A stretch of DNA of 64,000 nt from Verrucomicrobium sp. (GCA_017849585.1 JAFIGT010000022.1:1-64000); one strand, 5' to 3'. Counted from the first letter of the stretch, positions 17,433 to 26,998 are shown. Notes: a model not told the origin generated them from the sequence alone. Made by a program: numbers and translations.

Positions 17433-19222
17433 AAAGAATTCGAAGTAGCGATAAAAAGCCCGCGCAAGGCCTCCAAGCCTGTCGGTTCCTGTGCCTGCCA
17501 AGGCATCAGCACTGTCTTCATCGCGAATTGCTCCACCACTTCCTTGATGAATCGTTGTTCATTCGCCGCCCGTGCTTGCAGGGCGATATTACTCGTCATT
17601 GCTCCGGCGAAACTCTGGTTGATCACCCAGGCATAAGGCGTGATCGCCGCCCGCTTCAGGTCCACCTGCAACTGCGCCGCTTCATGCACCGGCGTGGCCT
17701 CCGGCAGCGTGACCAGCAACACGCGGGTGTAATTCGGGTCCCGCAGTCGCGGCAACAATTCGCGTACCGCCTCGGGGAGGTCGCTCGTACTGCGCAGCAC
17801 CTCGCGATGATACGATTCTGTCGCATCGAGCAACAACAACGTGTGACCAGTCGGAGCCGTATCGAGTACGACAAATTGATCTTTTCCCTCGGCCACCGTG
17901 CGGGCAAACGCGGTGAACACCGCCACCTCTTCGGTGCAGGGCGAGCGCAACTCCTCCTCCAGCAAGGCACGGCCATCCGCATCCAATTTCGAGCCAGCGG
18001 TAGTCAGCGTTCGTTCAATATGCGCCTTCGTCTCGGCCGCTGGATCAATCCGGCTGACATGCAAATTCGGCAGGCTTCCATTCACTGCATCCACCAAATG
18101 CGCCGCGGGGTCGGTCGTGGAGAGCAACACCTGATGTCCCAGTTCCGCCAGCCGCACCGCCAACGCGGCGGCCACAGTAGTCTTGCCCACACCTCCCTTG
18201 CCCATCGTCATGATCACGCCTCGTCCACTTTGCGAGAGCTCCTGTGCCAGCGCTTCCAGCGACAAAAGCGAATCCAAAACAAAAGGCTCTGAGGAAGAAT
18301 TCGTCTTCTCCTCATTAAGAGGAGCCCGCATGGCCCGCAGCGAAGCCACTCCCAGAAATCCCGTGGGACGAAACCTTACCTCGGTTTTCGGCAAGGACTG
18401 CAAGGCCTCCCGCATCTGCTCCAACGACCTCGCACAGCGGCGGGCGAAAGACGACGCGAGCGCATCGGAATCATCTGACACGGTAAAGACGCCATTCACG
18501 ATCAAGCGCTGGTTCTTCATGCCCAATCCGGACAATTCCGCGCTGGCGCGTGCGGCTTCCTTCAACGCGCTTTTCTCCGGTCGCGTCACCAGCACCAACA
18601 GAGTACGCGCCGCATCCTGCAAGGCCGCCACCGTTTTTTCGTAAGCGTGACGTTGTTCCTTCAATCCCGCCAAAGGTCCGAGACACGAGTTGCCCGTCTT
18701 GTTCTCTGCAATGAAATCATTCCACGCGGCAGGCAGGCTCAGCAGTCGCAAGGTATGCCCCGTCGGCGCCGTATCGAGAATGACATGGTCGTAGTCCGCG
18801 ATCGCCGACTCATCGGCAATCAAGCGCGTGAATTCATTGAAACTGGCGATCTCCACCGTGCATGCGCCGGAGAGTTGCTCCTCGATGCTTTTCACCGCCG
18901 CGTCGGGCAGAATGCCACGGTACGGTCCCACAATCCGTTCGCGGTACTCGCGGGCCGCCGCTTCCGGATCGATGTTCAGGGCCTGCAGGTTCGCCACACT
19001 CCGCACCGCCGTCGGTTGCGGCGACAAGGGCGTCTCCAATACTTCGTCGAGATTCGAAGCCGGGTCGGTGCTGATCAACAGCACACGCTTGCCCGCGTCC
19101 GCCAGAGCGACCGCCGACGCGCACGAAAGCGACGTCTTGCCCACGCCTCCCTTTCCCGTGAAAAAAAGAAATCGCGGCGCCGTCGCCAGCCAGTCCATTA
19201 CCGGCGCGGAATGAAAATGCAT
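17429..19222 (-). CDS. arsA: ArsA arsenite-stimulated ATPase, two-domain
   Basis: This is a tandem ATPase of about 597 residues with two deviant Walker A loops ([11 protein letters not shown] near the start, [13 protein letters not shown] near the middle) and two DTAPTGHT signal loops. Cys residues in SGACTVE and SPCTEE match the positions of metalloid-site cysteines in E. coli ArsA halves. It takes As(III) from ArsD and powers efflux. The start at 19222 lies 8 bases after arsD; a second ATG at 19198 is possible. Pairing ArsA with Acr3 instead of ArsB is known but less common. Confidence 0.93.
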   Translation of the reverse strand: MHFHSAPVMDWLATAPRFLFFTGKGGVGKTSLSCASAVALADAGKRVLLISTDPASNLDEVLETPLSPQPTAVRSVANLQALNIDPEAAAREYRERIVGPYRGILPDAAVKSIEEQLSGACTVEIASFNEFTRLIADESAIADYDHVILDTAPTGHTLRLLSLPAAWNDFIAENKTGNSCLGPLAGLKEQRHAYEKTVAALQDAARTLLVLVTRPEKSALKEAARASAELSGLGMKNQRLIVNGVFTVSDDSDALASSFARRCARSLEQMREALQSLPKTEVRFRPTGFLGVASLRAMRAPLNEEKTNSSSEPFVLDSLLSLEALAQELSQSGRGVIMTMGKGGVGKTTVAAALAVRLAELGHQVLLSTTDPAAHLVDAVNGSLPNLHVSRIDPAAETKAHIERTLTTAGSKLDADGRALLEEELRSPCTEEVAVFTAFARTVAEGKDQFVVLDTAPTGHTLLLLDATESYHREVLRSTSDLPEAVRELLPRLRDPNYTRVLLVTLPEATPVHEAAQLQVDLKRAAITPYAWVINQSFAGAMTSNIALQARAANEQRFIKEVVEQFAMKTVLMPWQAQEPTGLEALRGLFIATSNSL

Positions 19223-19230
19223 CGCGTGAC

Positions 19231-19644
19231 CTAACAGCAGGATGATTTCGACGCATCCCCGCCACAGCAACTCGACGAGCCCGGCTCCTTGACTTCTTTT
19301 TCGCCACCGCAGCAAGTTGTATTCGAGGAGGAGAACGAGAGTTTCGCACCAGCCAGCAATGCCAATTGTTCGCGCGTCGGGTACACGGACTTCATCACAA
19401 TTTCGCCGTCCGCCACGACCATCGGCAGACATTCCGTGCCCTGCTCCTTCAACGTCGCGCGTACTTTTTCATTCGCGGCGAACGCTGCCGGTTGCTGGGA
19501 GAGATTAAACCGCTCCACCGAAACACCCTGTCCCTGCAGCCACGACAGATCGCTGGCAAATTGCACCAGCTTCGGATCTACATCCGTACCGCACACGCCG
19601 GTCGAACAACACATCGCCGGATCAAAGACTTCGATTTTCTTCAT
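19231..19644 (-). CDS. arsD: ArsD arsenic metallochaperone with Cys-rich tail
   Basis: The 137-residue protein has the thioredoxin-like ArsD core: a vicinal Cys pair plus a third Cys near the start (MCCSTGVCG), a Cys-Pro later (ECLPMVV), and three further vicinal pairs in a low-complexity tail (TTCCGG, SSCCGG, SSCC). It delivers As(III) to ArsA and acts as a weak repressor in some operons. The tail resembles the extra vicinal pairs (Cys112/113, 119/120) of E. coli ArsD, extended by one pair. It sits directly before arsA with an 8-base gap. Confidence 0.93.
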   Translation of the reverse strand: MKKIEVFDPAMCCSTGVCGTDVDPKLVQFASDLSWLQGQGVSVERFNLSQQPAAFAANEKVRATLKEQGTECLPMVVADGEIVMKSVYPTREQLALLAGAKLSFSSSNTTCCGGEKEVKEPGSSSCCGGDASKSSCC

Positions 19645-19723
19645 AAATACTCTTTCTTATCGTCTGTCGCGAGCGCCGCGTGACACCCGTCACGCCGACG
19701 CCCGCATTCACCGCTGTCATTCC

Positions 19724-20245
19724 TTAGCTTGCCGCTTCGGTCTCCAGCGAAATTTTTTCCTGTTGACCAATCCCCTCCACGGCCTGCTGCAAACGCAATC
19801 GCTCCATCTTTTCCAGCGGCAACGAGGTGAACAGACTGAGCCTCCGTTGAATCTGCAGCGCCACCTGCGCCGTCAGCTTCAATTTCTCCTCATCCGTCCC
19901 CTCGAAGGTCGCCGGATCGGGCGAACCCCAATGCGCGACGACTGGTTGCCCCGGCCAGACGGGACAGCTTTCCTTCGCGTTGTCGCAAACGGTGATCACA
20001 AAATCGAAGCGTACGCTCTTGAATTCCTCCCACGACTTGCTGCGCGCATCGGACGCATCGATCTTGAAGTTTTCCTTCAGGACCCGCAGCACGTAGGGAT
20101 TGATCTTGCCACTCGGCTGGGCTCCGGCGCTATAGGACTCAAAGCGTCCCGGCGCAACCCGGCGAATAATATATTCGCAGAGGATGGAGCGGGCGGAATT
20201 GCCCGTGCACAGGAACAGGATTTTCGGAAGGCTGGCAGTACTCAT
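19724..20245 (-). CDS. arsC: Second arsenate reductase/low-MW phosphatase paralogue
   Basis: The 173-residue protein has CTGNSARS near the N-terminus and VCDNAKESCPVWPG with two later Cys, as in the thioredoxin-linked ArsC group. It differs from the downstream paralogue by Ala for Cys in the P-loop and by a roughly 30-residue charged C-terminal extension. The ATG at 20245 follows arsR closely (29 bases). Two distinct reductases in one operon may broaden thiol-partner use (inference). Confidence 0.9.
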   Translation of the reverse strand: MSTASLPKILFLCTGNSARSILCEYIIRRVAPGRFESYSAGAQPSGKINPYVLRVLKENFKIDASDARSKSWEEFKSVRFDFVITVCDNAKESCPVWPGQPVVAHWGSPDPATFEGTDEEKLKLTAQVALQIQRRLSLFTSLPLEKMERLRLQQAVEGIGQQEKISLETEAAS

Positions 20246-20274
20246 GTTTTTCCTTTTGGTTGTTGGGTTACTGT

Positions 20275-20673
20275 CTACCGACAAAAGCTTTTGGCTTTTC
20301 CGAGAGCTGGCGCGCCGCAGCACACCTGATCCAAAACTTCCCGCACCTCTCGGATGCTCACAACCTTCTGCAGCTTGGCCAGGTCTCCGCGAAAAACAGC
20401 TTCAGTCGTGCAACAATCCTGCAAACACTTCAGATTGGCCTCCAGCTCAGGCGGACATTTCACCGGAAGCCGGTAGATCATCCAGTTCTGGTGACGCTCC
20501 GCCTCCACCATGCCCCGCTCCTTCAGGTAGCCGAGATGCCGGGAAATATTCACCTGTGACTCACCGAGGATCTTCTGGATGTGGCACACACAGAGCGGCC
20601 CGCGCAGGAGAAGATGCAAAATCCGCAACCGCGTCTCGTCGCAGAGGCATTGGTAAATCTGGATCAATTTCAC
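20275..20673 (-). CDS. arsR: ArsR family arsenite-responsive repressor
   Basis: The 132-residue winged-helix regulator has a metal-site helix reading PLCVCHIQKIL, a variant of the ELCVCDL signature with the CxC preserved. Recognition helix region: SQVNISRHLGYLK. Two extra Cys pairs (QDCCTT, QVCCGAP) lie in the C-terminal third and could add thiolate ligands. The start is GTG with no Shine-Dalgarno; the promoter -10 lies only 6 bases upstream, pointing to a leaderless transcript. First gene of arsR-arsC-arsD-arsA-arsC-acr3. Confidence 0.93.
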   Translation of the reverse strand: MKLIQIYQCLCDETRLRILHLLLRGPLCVCHIQKILGESQVNISRHLGYLKERGMVEAERHQNWMIYRLPVKCPPELEANLKCLQDCCTTEAVFRGDLAKLQKVVSIREVREVLDQVCCGAPALGKAKSFCR

Positions 20674-20679
20674 GGCGTC

Positions 20680-20707
20680 AATATACGTATAGGCGTATAT
20701 TCGTCAA
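20680..20707 (-). promoter_or_regulatory. ars operon promoter and operator
   Basis: On the minus strand TTGACG (-35, 20702-20707) is followed after 16 bases by TATATT (-10, 20680-20685). The inverted repeat ATATACG-N6-CGTATAT (20681-20700) covers the -10 and most of the spacer and is the likely ArsR site. Confidence 0.7.
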
Positions 20708-20784
20708 TTGGAATATTTCTCATTGACATAAAAGGCCACAGATCGAGCTCCTTACTCCGTCACTGAAATCGCTGTATTCGTTCA

Positions 20785-20825
20785 AGAATCTTCACGCGGG
20801 TAAATTATCCCCGCGTTGCGATTCT
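20785..20825. other. Hairpin in arsR-dps intergenic region
   Basis: CGCGGG (20795-20800) and CCCGCG (20810-20815) pair, and GAATC/GATTC flanks extend the structure. It lies between the divergent arsR and dps genes. It could be an operator or a structured leader for dps; there is no T-run. Confidence 0.35.
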
Positions 20826-20990
20826 TTGACGATTGCTTGCGGTTCTCCTCGGGAAATGCCCCAAATGGGAGGACGCCAGCCTTTACCGCCCCTCTAAAAG
20901 ATGCTAGGTTACAGAACGAAGATTGTCCGATGTCTCCCCGAGAGCATGGGCGCGCAGAAACCTAAACGATAACTTTTGGAGAATTAAAAA

Positions 20991-21470
20991 ATGAGCACTG
21001 CCACAAAAACAACTTCGGTCGCGGCGAAAAATGACACCCGCTTAATTGACAGCTTGAACCTCGTCCTGGCCGATTCCTACGCCTTGATGAGTCTGACCCA
21101 CCTCGCCCATTGGAACGTCGAGGGCGACCAATTTTTCGGTCTGCACAAGGCCTTCGAAGAACAGTATGAGAATCTGTTCGAAGCCGTGGACGAAATCGCC
21201 GAACGCGTGCGCGCCCTGGACGCCTATGCCATTGGCGGCCTCGGCACTCTCGCCAAAACAGCGGGCATGGAAGAATTCAAGTCCCCGCTCGCGCAGAAGG
21301 ATTATGTGGCGGCCCTCATCGTGGCGCACGAAAAGGTGATTACGGATATGACCCAGACCCGGGATCTGGCCGGTCAACTCAATGATTTGGAATCCCAGGA
21401 TATGGCCATCGGTCGGCTGCAATGGCACGAAAAGACGCTGTGGATGCTGAAGAGCTTCCTGAAGCGCTAA
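20991..21470 (+). CDS. dps: Dps family ferritin-like DNA-protection protein
   Basis: The 159-residue four-helix protein carries the Dps ferroxidase ligands: His in LAHWNVEG, a second His in FGLHKAFEEQYE, then Asp/Glu in EAVDEIAERVRALD. Dps dodecamers oxidise Fe(II) with peroxide, store iron and shield DNA under starvation and oxidative stress. A GGAG lies 9 bases before the ATG. The following Cys-rich gene starts 7 bases after the stop and is probably co-transcribed. Confidence 0.93.
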   Translation: MSTATKTTSVAAKNDTRLIDSLNLVLADSYALMSLTHLAHWNVEGDQFFGLHKAFEEQYENLFEAVDEIAERVRALDAYAIGGLGTLAKTAGMEEFKSPLAQKDYVAALIVAHEKVITDMTQTRDLAGQLNDLESQDMAIGRLQWHEKTLWMLKSFLKR

Positions 21471-21477
21471 GCTAAGA

Positions 21478-21975
21478 ATGAAGAGTGAAACCTGTCCGGC
21501 GGCATTCGGAGCCGAATGTCCGCCGGCAACCTGTCATGGGCGGTGTGCGATCGAGGTGATCGACGAATTGCTCAGCCAGCGGAAATCCGTCACCGGCGAA
21601 CAAGCCGACCTGCTATTGGATTTACGCTGGCAGCTCTCCCGGCAGGATTCAGCCGAAGAGGCTCTACGCCTCTTCGCCACGTTGCGCTTGCAGTTGGAGT
21701 CGTTCCACTACCTCGCCTTCTTCCGCATGCGCCGCTGGCTGGAGCACCACATCGTCGCCCAAGTGCAGAGCTGCCCCGTGGCTCCAGTCCACCTCTGCGC
21801 CATCAAGCTCGACTCATACTGCATCGAAGCGGTCCGTCGTCACTGTCTCTGCCGCTCCCTCGAGAAAGGCACGCCCCTGCTCGCGCCGCGGCTGACCTTT
21901 GCCTTCCGCGAGAATATTCGCCACGCCCGCGCTATCGCGCAGGCCAAGACCCAGCTCTCCGTCTCGGGTCATTAA
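21478..21975 (+). CDS. Cys-rich hypothetical protein in dps operon
   Basis: The 165-residue protein is unrecognised. Four Cys lie in the first 23 residues (ETCPAAF, ECPPATCHGRC), and more lie at about residues 100-125 (SCPVAPVHLC, YCIEAVRRHCLC), with a helical charged middle between. The Cys spacing suggests zinc or iron-sulfur binding. It sits 7 bases downstream of dps on the same strand, so a link to iron or redox stress is plausible but unproven. No signal peptide. Confidence 0.6.
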   Translation: MKSETCPAAFGAECPPATCHGRCAIEVIDELLSQRKSVTGEQADLLLDLRWQLSRQDSAEEALRLFATLRLQLESFHYLAFFRMRRWLEHHIVAQVQSCPVAPVHLCAIKLDSYCIEAVRRHCLCRSLEKGTPLLAPRLTFAFRENIRHARAIAQAKTQLSVSGH

Positions 21976-22049
21976 GAAGCTGTCGGACGCCCGGGACAAA
22001 ACCGGATATACTTGTCGCCCTTTCACGCGATGCGCTATGAATAGCGGCG

Positions 22050-22850
22050 ATGGATCAATTTCCCCACGTTGCCTATGTCGGCGTTCATGAAGGCCGCACC
22101 GTCTTCGGTTCCTTTGTCGACTCCGAATGGGTGCTCCATTTTGTCGCTGCGGGTGAATGGTCGTTCCAGATGGAAGGCCGCGATTATCTCGTCGGTCCCG
22201 GCGATATGATTCTCCTGCCGCCCCGGCTCCTGCATGTCGTCCGTCAGGTGAGCGGTCGACAACGCGCCCAGCACGTCATTCATTTTGAACTGCACGGCAG
22301 CACGCTCGGCCAGAAACTTCCCCTCGCCGTCTCCCTGCCCAAGCGCCAGCAAGTCGAAGCCGCCCAGCTCTTCAAACGCCTGCGTCGCGAGTGGCTCGCA
22401 GCGGAAGCGTTCGCCGATGTGATCACCGGCGGCATTCTCGCGGAGATGCTCGGCCTTTATTTCCGCAATAGCGAGCGTCCCAAATCCAGTGCCGCCTCCG
22501 CCACGCTGGCGTGGAAAAACATCGAATGTTCCGTGCAATATCTCCACGCGAACTTCCACCGTCCCCAACTCACTCTGCGCGACATCAGCGCCGCCGCCAA
22601 GGTCTCGCCCAATTATCTCTGCCGCCTGTTCAAACAGAACACCGGCTATACCCCGATGGCTTATCTCACTCTTTTGCGCCACTCCAAGGCCGAGGAACTC
22701 CTCTTGCGTTCACTGCAAAATTGCACCGAGATCGCCGAGGCCGCCGGTTACGGCGACCTCCACGTTTTCAGCCGCTCCTTCAAGAAAATCGCGGGACTCT
22801 CCCCGACCGAATTCCAGAAACAGCACGCGCGACGCGCTCCCGCTATTTAG
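22050..22850 (+). CDS. AraC family transcriptional regulator with cupin sensor
   Basis: The 266-residue protein has an N-terminal cupin-type ligand domain (GRDYLVGPGDMILLPPR) and a C-terminal pair of AraC helix-turn-helix motifs (DISAAAKVSPNYLCRLFKQ and AEAAGYGDLHVFSRSFKK). Such regulators usually respond to a sugar and activate nearby catabolic genes. Its 3' end overlaps the convergent Gfo/Idh gene by 4 bases, so the oxidoreductases next door are candidate targets. Confidence 0.9.
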   Translation: MDQFPHVAYVGVHEGRTVFGSFVDSEWVLHFVAAGEWSFQMEGRDYLVGPGDMILLPPRLLHVVRQVSGRQRAQHVIHFELHGSTLGQKLPLAVSLPKRQQVEAAQLFKRLRREWLAAEAFADVITGGILAEMLGLYFRNSERPKSSAASATLAWKNIECSVQYLHANFHRPQLTLRDISAAAKVSPNYLCRLFKQNTGYTPMAYLTLLRHSKAEELLLRSLQNCTEIAEAAGYGDLHVFSRSFKKIAGLSPTEFQKQHARRAPAI

Positions 22851-23845
22851 AGCGCAATTGTCCGTTTTTCTTCGGCGCTCTGGTACGCACCGTAAATAAT
22901 CCGCAACGTCTCGCGCACATCGTCCAGCGTCGACACCGGTGGCTTGCCCCCGCGAATCGCCTCGACGAACGCCCGCGCCTGTCCCGCGAAGGACGACGGA
23001 TAATCGGTCTCCGCCTCGATCCGTTCGCCATTCACATAGAGCGCATCGGTGATGATCAGATTCCCCTTGTCCCCGGCAATGCGAATGCCGCTGATGCCGT
23101 CGCCGAAGTTCGATGCGATGGATTGCATGACGGTGCACACGGAGCCGTCCGCGTATTGCAACGCCACTTGCGCCGTGTCCTCGCATTCCATATTCGTCCG
23201 TACCAGTTTCGAGGTGAACGCCGAAACCGCCACAGGGCGTCCGAGCAAATAGAGCGTCTGGTAGACCAGATGATGACCGCTATCCATCAGCGTGCCGCCC
23301 GTCGCGAGTGACTTTTTCGCGCGCCAGCCCGTGGCGTGACCGTCCCCAATCGAGTGCGTGGAGACAAACGAGGATGACACGATCCGTCCCAGCTTGCCGC
23401 TGGCGATGACCGCCTTCGCCTGTTGCACCGCGCCGCGATAGGCGAAGTTGTGACCCGGGAAAACAACGAGCTTCTTCTGCGCCGCCAGCTTCGCAATTCC
23501 ATCGAGTTGTGCCAGGTCAGTGACGACCGGCTTTTCCACAAGCAAATGTTTGCCCGCATTGAGACCCGCCATGATCTGGTCGTAATGGTACGGGTTGATG
23601 CTGCCGATGATCAGCGCGTCAATCGCCGGATCGGCGACCAGTTTGTCGAAGCTCTCGTACGGGGTGATTTTCAATTCCGCCGCTTTCTGCTGGAGCTGCG
23701 TCTTCTTTGCCGCAATCTTCGCCGCGTCGCCGTGGAAATCCTGACAGATGGCCGTCACGCCCGCATCGCTCAATTTCGCGAAGGCGTTGTAATGCCAATC
23801 TGCAATGAACCCGATGCCGACCATGCCGATATTCAATTTTTTCAT
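22847..23845 (-). CDS. Gfo/Idh/MocA family NAD(P)-dependent oxidoreductase
   Basis: The 332-residue protein has the N-terminal Rossmann motif VGIGFIADWHYNAF, the family motif EKPVVTDL near residue 95 and a beta-sheet C-terminal domain. Members oxidise or reduce sugars, inositols or sugar derivatives. The start at 23845 aligns with the Rossmann strand; a longer upstream frame lacks homology. It lies 35 bases after the zinc-type dehydrogenase on the same strand, probably one operon for sugar or polyol turnover. Confidence 0.9.
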   Translation of the reverse strand: MKKLNIGMVGIGFIADWHYNAFAKLSDAGVTAICQDFHGDAAKIAAKKTQLQQKAAELKITPYESFDKLVADPAIDALIIGSINPYHYDQIMAGLNAGKHLLVEKPVVTDLAQLDGIAKLAAQKKLVVFPGHNFAYRGAVQQAKAVIASGKLGRIVSSSFVSTHSIGDGHATGWRAKKSLATGGTLMDSGHHLVYQTLYLLGRPVAVSAFTSKLVRTNMECEDTAQVALQYADGSVCTVMQSIASNFGDGISGIRIAGDKGNLIITDALYVNGERIEAETDYPSSFAGQARAFVEAIRGGKPPVSTLDDVRETLRIIYGAYQSAEEKRTIAL

Positions 23846-23880
23846 AGGAGTGAAAAGGAAGTCAGATGTGATCCTTCGGA

Positions 23881-24894
23881 TTATTTCGACCAGTCGAAAA
23901 CGACGCCGGTGTAGACATCCTTTTGGTTCTTCAAACCGTCGTACACGTCCTGACACGCCTTCGGAGAGACCACATGCGTGATCAACGGATCGAGCTGCAG
24001 TTTCTTCTGGCCGATGAGCCGCAGAATCGCCCGGACATTTCCTTCCATCGAAAACCGTCCATAGCCATTGCGATCTTCCGCCACCGGATAACGCCATTCA
24101 TGCGCGCCCTTGACCGTCACGCAACCGCTGCCCCAGAGGTGGGTACGATTCAGGAACGCGGTCAAATCCGTCACGAATTCCTGTCGCGGACTGCCGAGGA
24201 GGATGACCTCGCCCTGCTTGCCCGCCAGCGCACCCGCCGTCGCGGCCACTGCCGGAACGCCCGTCGCTTCCACCACGGAACGACAACCGCGACCGCCCGT
24301 GATCGCCGCCACTTGGGACTCCAGTTCCGCGCCCGGAGCCAGCACGTGCGCAATGCCACATTGCAAGGCCTGCTCGCGGCGTTTCGCGGAAAGATCAATG
24401 CCAATCACTTCGCAACCGGCCAGCGTGAAAAGCTGCGCCGCGAGATTGCCCACGAGGCCAAGGCCAAACACCGCCACATAATCACCGAGCGCGACATCCG
24501 CCACGCGCAAGGCCGTGATCGAGACCGCCGCGATGCGCGCAAAGGTCGCCTTCACCGGGTCCACCGTAATGTCCACCGGAATGCGCATGATGTCGGTCGC
24601 CGCATATTGGGAATGCGCACCGTAGGTGAAAATCCGCTCGCCCACCTTCACATCCGTCACGTTCGCGCCCGTGCGCACCACGCGACCGACGGAACCGTAA
24701 CCGGGCGTGAACGGCAGCGGTGCCCACGATTCCTTGCCCGTCAAAATAGCCAGTTCCGTTCCAGCGCTGACGACGCTATATTCGGTTTCGATCAATACCT
24801 GATCCGGGCCGTTGGGGAGCGCGGAGGAATCCGCCGGAGAAAAGACTGCCTTGCCGGGTTCAGTGAAAAGGACGCGATGAAAACGATCGTTCAT
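23881..24894 (-). CDS. Medium-chain (zinc-type) alcohol/polyol dehydrogenase family protein
   Basis: The 337-residue MDR protein has a GroES-like N-terminal domain (SAGTELAILTG, PGYGSVGRVV) and a Rossmann domain with GLGLVGNLAAQLF. The classical catalytic Cys and structural-zinc Cys cluster of alcohol dehydrogenases are not evident, and the catalytic position reads SAGTE, as in bacteriochlorophyllide-dehydrogenase-like or Gfo-linked MDR members. Its probable substrate is a sugar or polyol derivative passed to the adjacent Gfo/Idh enzyme. Confidence 0.85.
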   Translation of the reverse strand: MNDRFHRVLFTEPGKAVFSPADSSALPNGPDQVLIETEYSVVSAGTELAILTGKESWAPLPFTPGYGSVGRVVRTGANVTDVKVGERIFTYGAHSQYAATDIMRIPVDITVDPVKATFARIAAVSITALRVADVALGDYVAVFGLGLVGNLAAQLFTLAGCEVIGIDLSAKRREQALQCGIAHVLAPGAELESQVAAITGGRGCRSVVEATGVPAVAATAGALAGKQGEVILLGSPRQEFVTDLTAFLNRTHLWGSGCVTVKGAHEWRYPVAEDRNGYGRFSMEGNVRAILRLIGQKKLQLDPLITHVVSPKACQDVYDGLKNQKDVYTGVVFDWSK

Positions 24895-24975
24895 AGTGTG
24901 GTCAACCTAACGCACCCACCGGGCGCTGTCTTTGGACCACACTACGAAGATTTGTCTTAAATTATCCTTCGCGGA

Positions 24976-26835
24976 TTACGGCTGCGTCGGCGTCAGCTTG
25001 ATGTAATCGAGCAACAGGCTGTAGCCGAGGCTACTCGCATTTTTGCCAGTGACCGTGAAGACAAACTTTTTCGTGGTCGATTCCGTAATGGTCACTGTGC
25101 CGATCGTTTTCTCCGCATAACTGTCCGTCGCCGAATACTGATCCCACGGCGTGCCGACATTGACCCCATCGACGGTCAACTGGCAAATCCCCCGCGTGCT
25201 CTGGTACTTCGTCTTCACCGCCACGGAATACACTCCTGCCTTCGGCACCCGCATGCGGAAGGTGATCGCATCGCCGACCGTCGTACTATTCAGCTTGATG
25301 CCCTTTCCACCATTGAAGTTATTCGCCTCCGTGATCACGTCTGCCGTGCGACCCGCCGAAGGCGTGTACGGAAGATTCTCGCAGTCCTGAAATGGCGCCA
25401 GTCGAATCTGGTCAAAACAGAGCCGGTAGCTGGAACTCGCCGCGTTCTTCCCCGTCACCGTGAAGAGGAAATCCGCATTGGCCGCAACACCCTGGGTCAG
25501 CCCGCCATAGTAGAAATCCACCACACCGGGCGTGGCCGCATATTGATCCTGTGCACTCCCCACTGTCGTGCCATTGATCGCCAGACTCGCCTGTCCCTGA
25601 TCACTGCCGCGCCGCGAGCGCACAATCACGCGATACGTACCCACGGAGGGAAACGGCACACTGTAGGAGAGAAATTGCCCCACCGCATCGCAGTCCAGTT
25701 TGTCGCCAATGCCACCGCTCAGGAGGGGATCGGTGATTTCGTAAAACGGCACCGGGCTCGCATTGGACACCGTCAGGGCTTCCGCTTCATACCAGCAACG
25801 GCGCTGCGCCAGCGATTGCAGTGTCGTCAACAACTGCGCCTCGTAGGCGGTCGAATTCAGGTCCGCGGCGAAAATTTCCAGGCGCACCGCCCCCAGCAAT
25901 ACCGCATTCCGAATCGCCACATCGAAATTGGCCGTCGTGTAGGTGCCACCGCCCGTGCTGTAGATATTGATCAACTGCCCGCTCAGATCCATGAACGCGT
26001 TTTTCTCCCCCCAAATATCGACCGCCTGATTGCCATAATGAAACCAACTGTCGTGCGTGACATAGCAGGCCTGCGGCGAGAACCGCTCGAAATAGAGCGA
26101 GTACGCGTAATCGCGCAACGTCCGCGCCACCGTCGCCGTGCGCTGCCCGGCAATGTCATCATGCAGGGCGAGGCAAATGCGCTTCGTCGGGAAAGCCGTC
26201 GCGTATACCGTGATCATCCGTTTCCACGCATCGATCAATTTGTCCTGCGTATAACCGATCTGCGCCGCCTGCGTGGCCGTCATGATCAGATTGGTTTCCA
26301 GACCATTCGAAAGCGCCGGTCCCGTCACCTGCACTTCCTTCAAGGTGGGATGATTCGAAAATTGCGCCCCGGCCGCACGGGCCGCCGCCTCCATCGCATC
26401 CAGATAAATGGAATCCCATGGCACCGGCGCGGTCGCCTGGCTCTGTCCCGGATCGACGTAGGTGGAAGAAAGCGTCCACGTGTACGAAGCCGCCCCCTTG
26501 GTGTAAATCCATTGCGGTACCCAGCGCCCACCCAGAATGGCCAGCTTCATCGGCTTGCCCGCCGTTTGACAGGCATTCACCACACTCGTCACACCCGCCC
26601 AATCAAATACGCCTTCTTGCGGCTGTACCCGCGAAAGACTCGTGTAAAAAACCACGCCCGAGACCTCCGACTTACCCAAGAGGTTCGGCAAATAATCCAC
26701 CGCCGCATTATCCAGATCCGACGCGCGAACAATCGGCCACACCTCCGTCGACCGCGCAGGACTCGATAAGCCCAGAATTACAATCGATACGATCCACGTC
26801 CAACGACACAGGAACTTCTGAAGTAGTGATTGCAT
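24976..26835 (-). CDS. Secreted glycoside-hydrolase-like protein with two CBM-type modules
   Basis: This is a protein of about 619 residues with a signal peptide (FLCRWTWIVSIVILGLSSPARS, spanning about residues 8-29). A TIM-barrel-like N-terminal part follows, with a GH42-style opening (SRVQPQEGVFDWAGV) and ALHDDIAG in the barrel. The C-terminal half holds two tandem jelly-roll modules of CBM6/35 type, each with DQY(A/S)AT and ending FTVTGKNA. A catalytic glutamate pair is not obvious. The ATG at 26835 was chosen because it begins the signal peptide. LacI-like palindromes lie upstream. Confidence 0.75.
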   Translation of the reverse strand: MQSLLQKFLCRWTWIVSIVILGLSSPARSTEVWPIVRASDLDNAAVDYLPNLLGKSEVSGVVFYTSLSRVQPQEGVFDWAGVTSVVNACQTAGKPMKLAILGGRWVPQWIYTKGAASYTWTLSSTYVDPGQSQATAPVPWDSIYLDAMEAAARAAGAQFSNHPTLKEVQVTGPALSNGLETNLIMTATQAAQIGYTQDKLIDAWKRMITVYATAFPTKRICLALHDDIAGQRTATVARTLRDYAYSLYFERFSPQACYVTHDSWFHYGNQAVDIWGEKNAFMDLSGQLINIYSTGGGTYTTANFDVAIRNAVLLGAVRLEIFAADLNSTAYEAQLLTTLQSLAQRRCWYEAEALTVSNASPVPFYEITDPLLSGGIGDKLDCDAVGQFLSYSVPFPSVGTYRVIVRSRRGSDQGQASLAINGTTVGSAQDQYAATPGVVDFYYGGLTQGVAANADFLFTVTGKNAASSSYRLCFDQIRLAPFQDCENLPYTPSAGRTADVITEANNFNGGKGIKLNSTTVGDAITFRMRVPKAGVYSVAVKTKYQSTRGICQLTVDGVNVGTPWDQYSATDSYAEKTIGTVTITESTTKKFVFTVTGKNASSLGYSLLLDYIKLTPTQP

Positions 26836-26884
26836 GAAACGCACCCTAAACCAAATCAAGCCGTCGCCGCAATCAAAAAGCAAC

Positions 26885-26975
26885 AGTTTCAAACTATTTC
26901 ATAAAATTACAAATAGAGACTTAAAAGAAAGATATAAAGGTTTAAAGAACGATTATCAGATTTGAAACAGTTTCA
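26885..26975 (-). promoter_or_regulatory. Two LacI-like palindromes upstream of glycosidase gene
   Basis: AGTTTCAAACT (26885-26895) and TGAAACAGTTTCA (26963-26975) share the GTTTCA/TGAAAC half site typical of LacI-family operators. They lie in an AT-rich stretch that contains the promoter of the gene starting at 26835. No LacI-type gene is in the window, so the regulator would act in trans. Confidence 0.45.
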
Positions 26976-26998
26976 TTTAAACTGCCAAATACCAGCTC

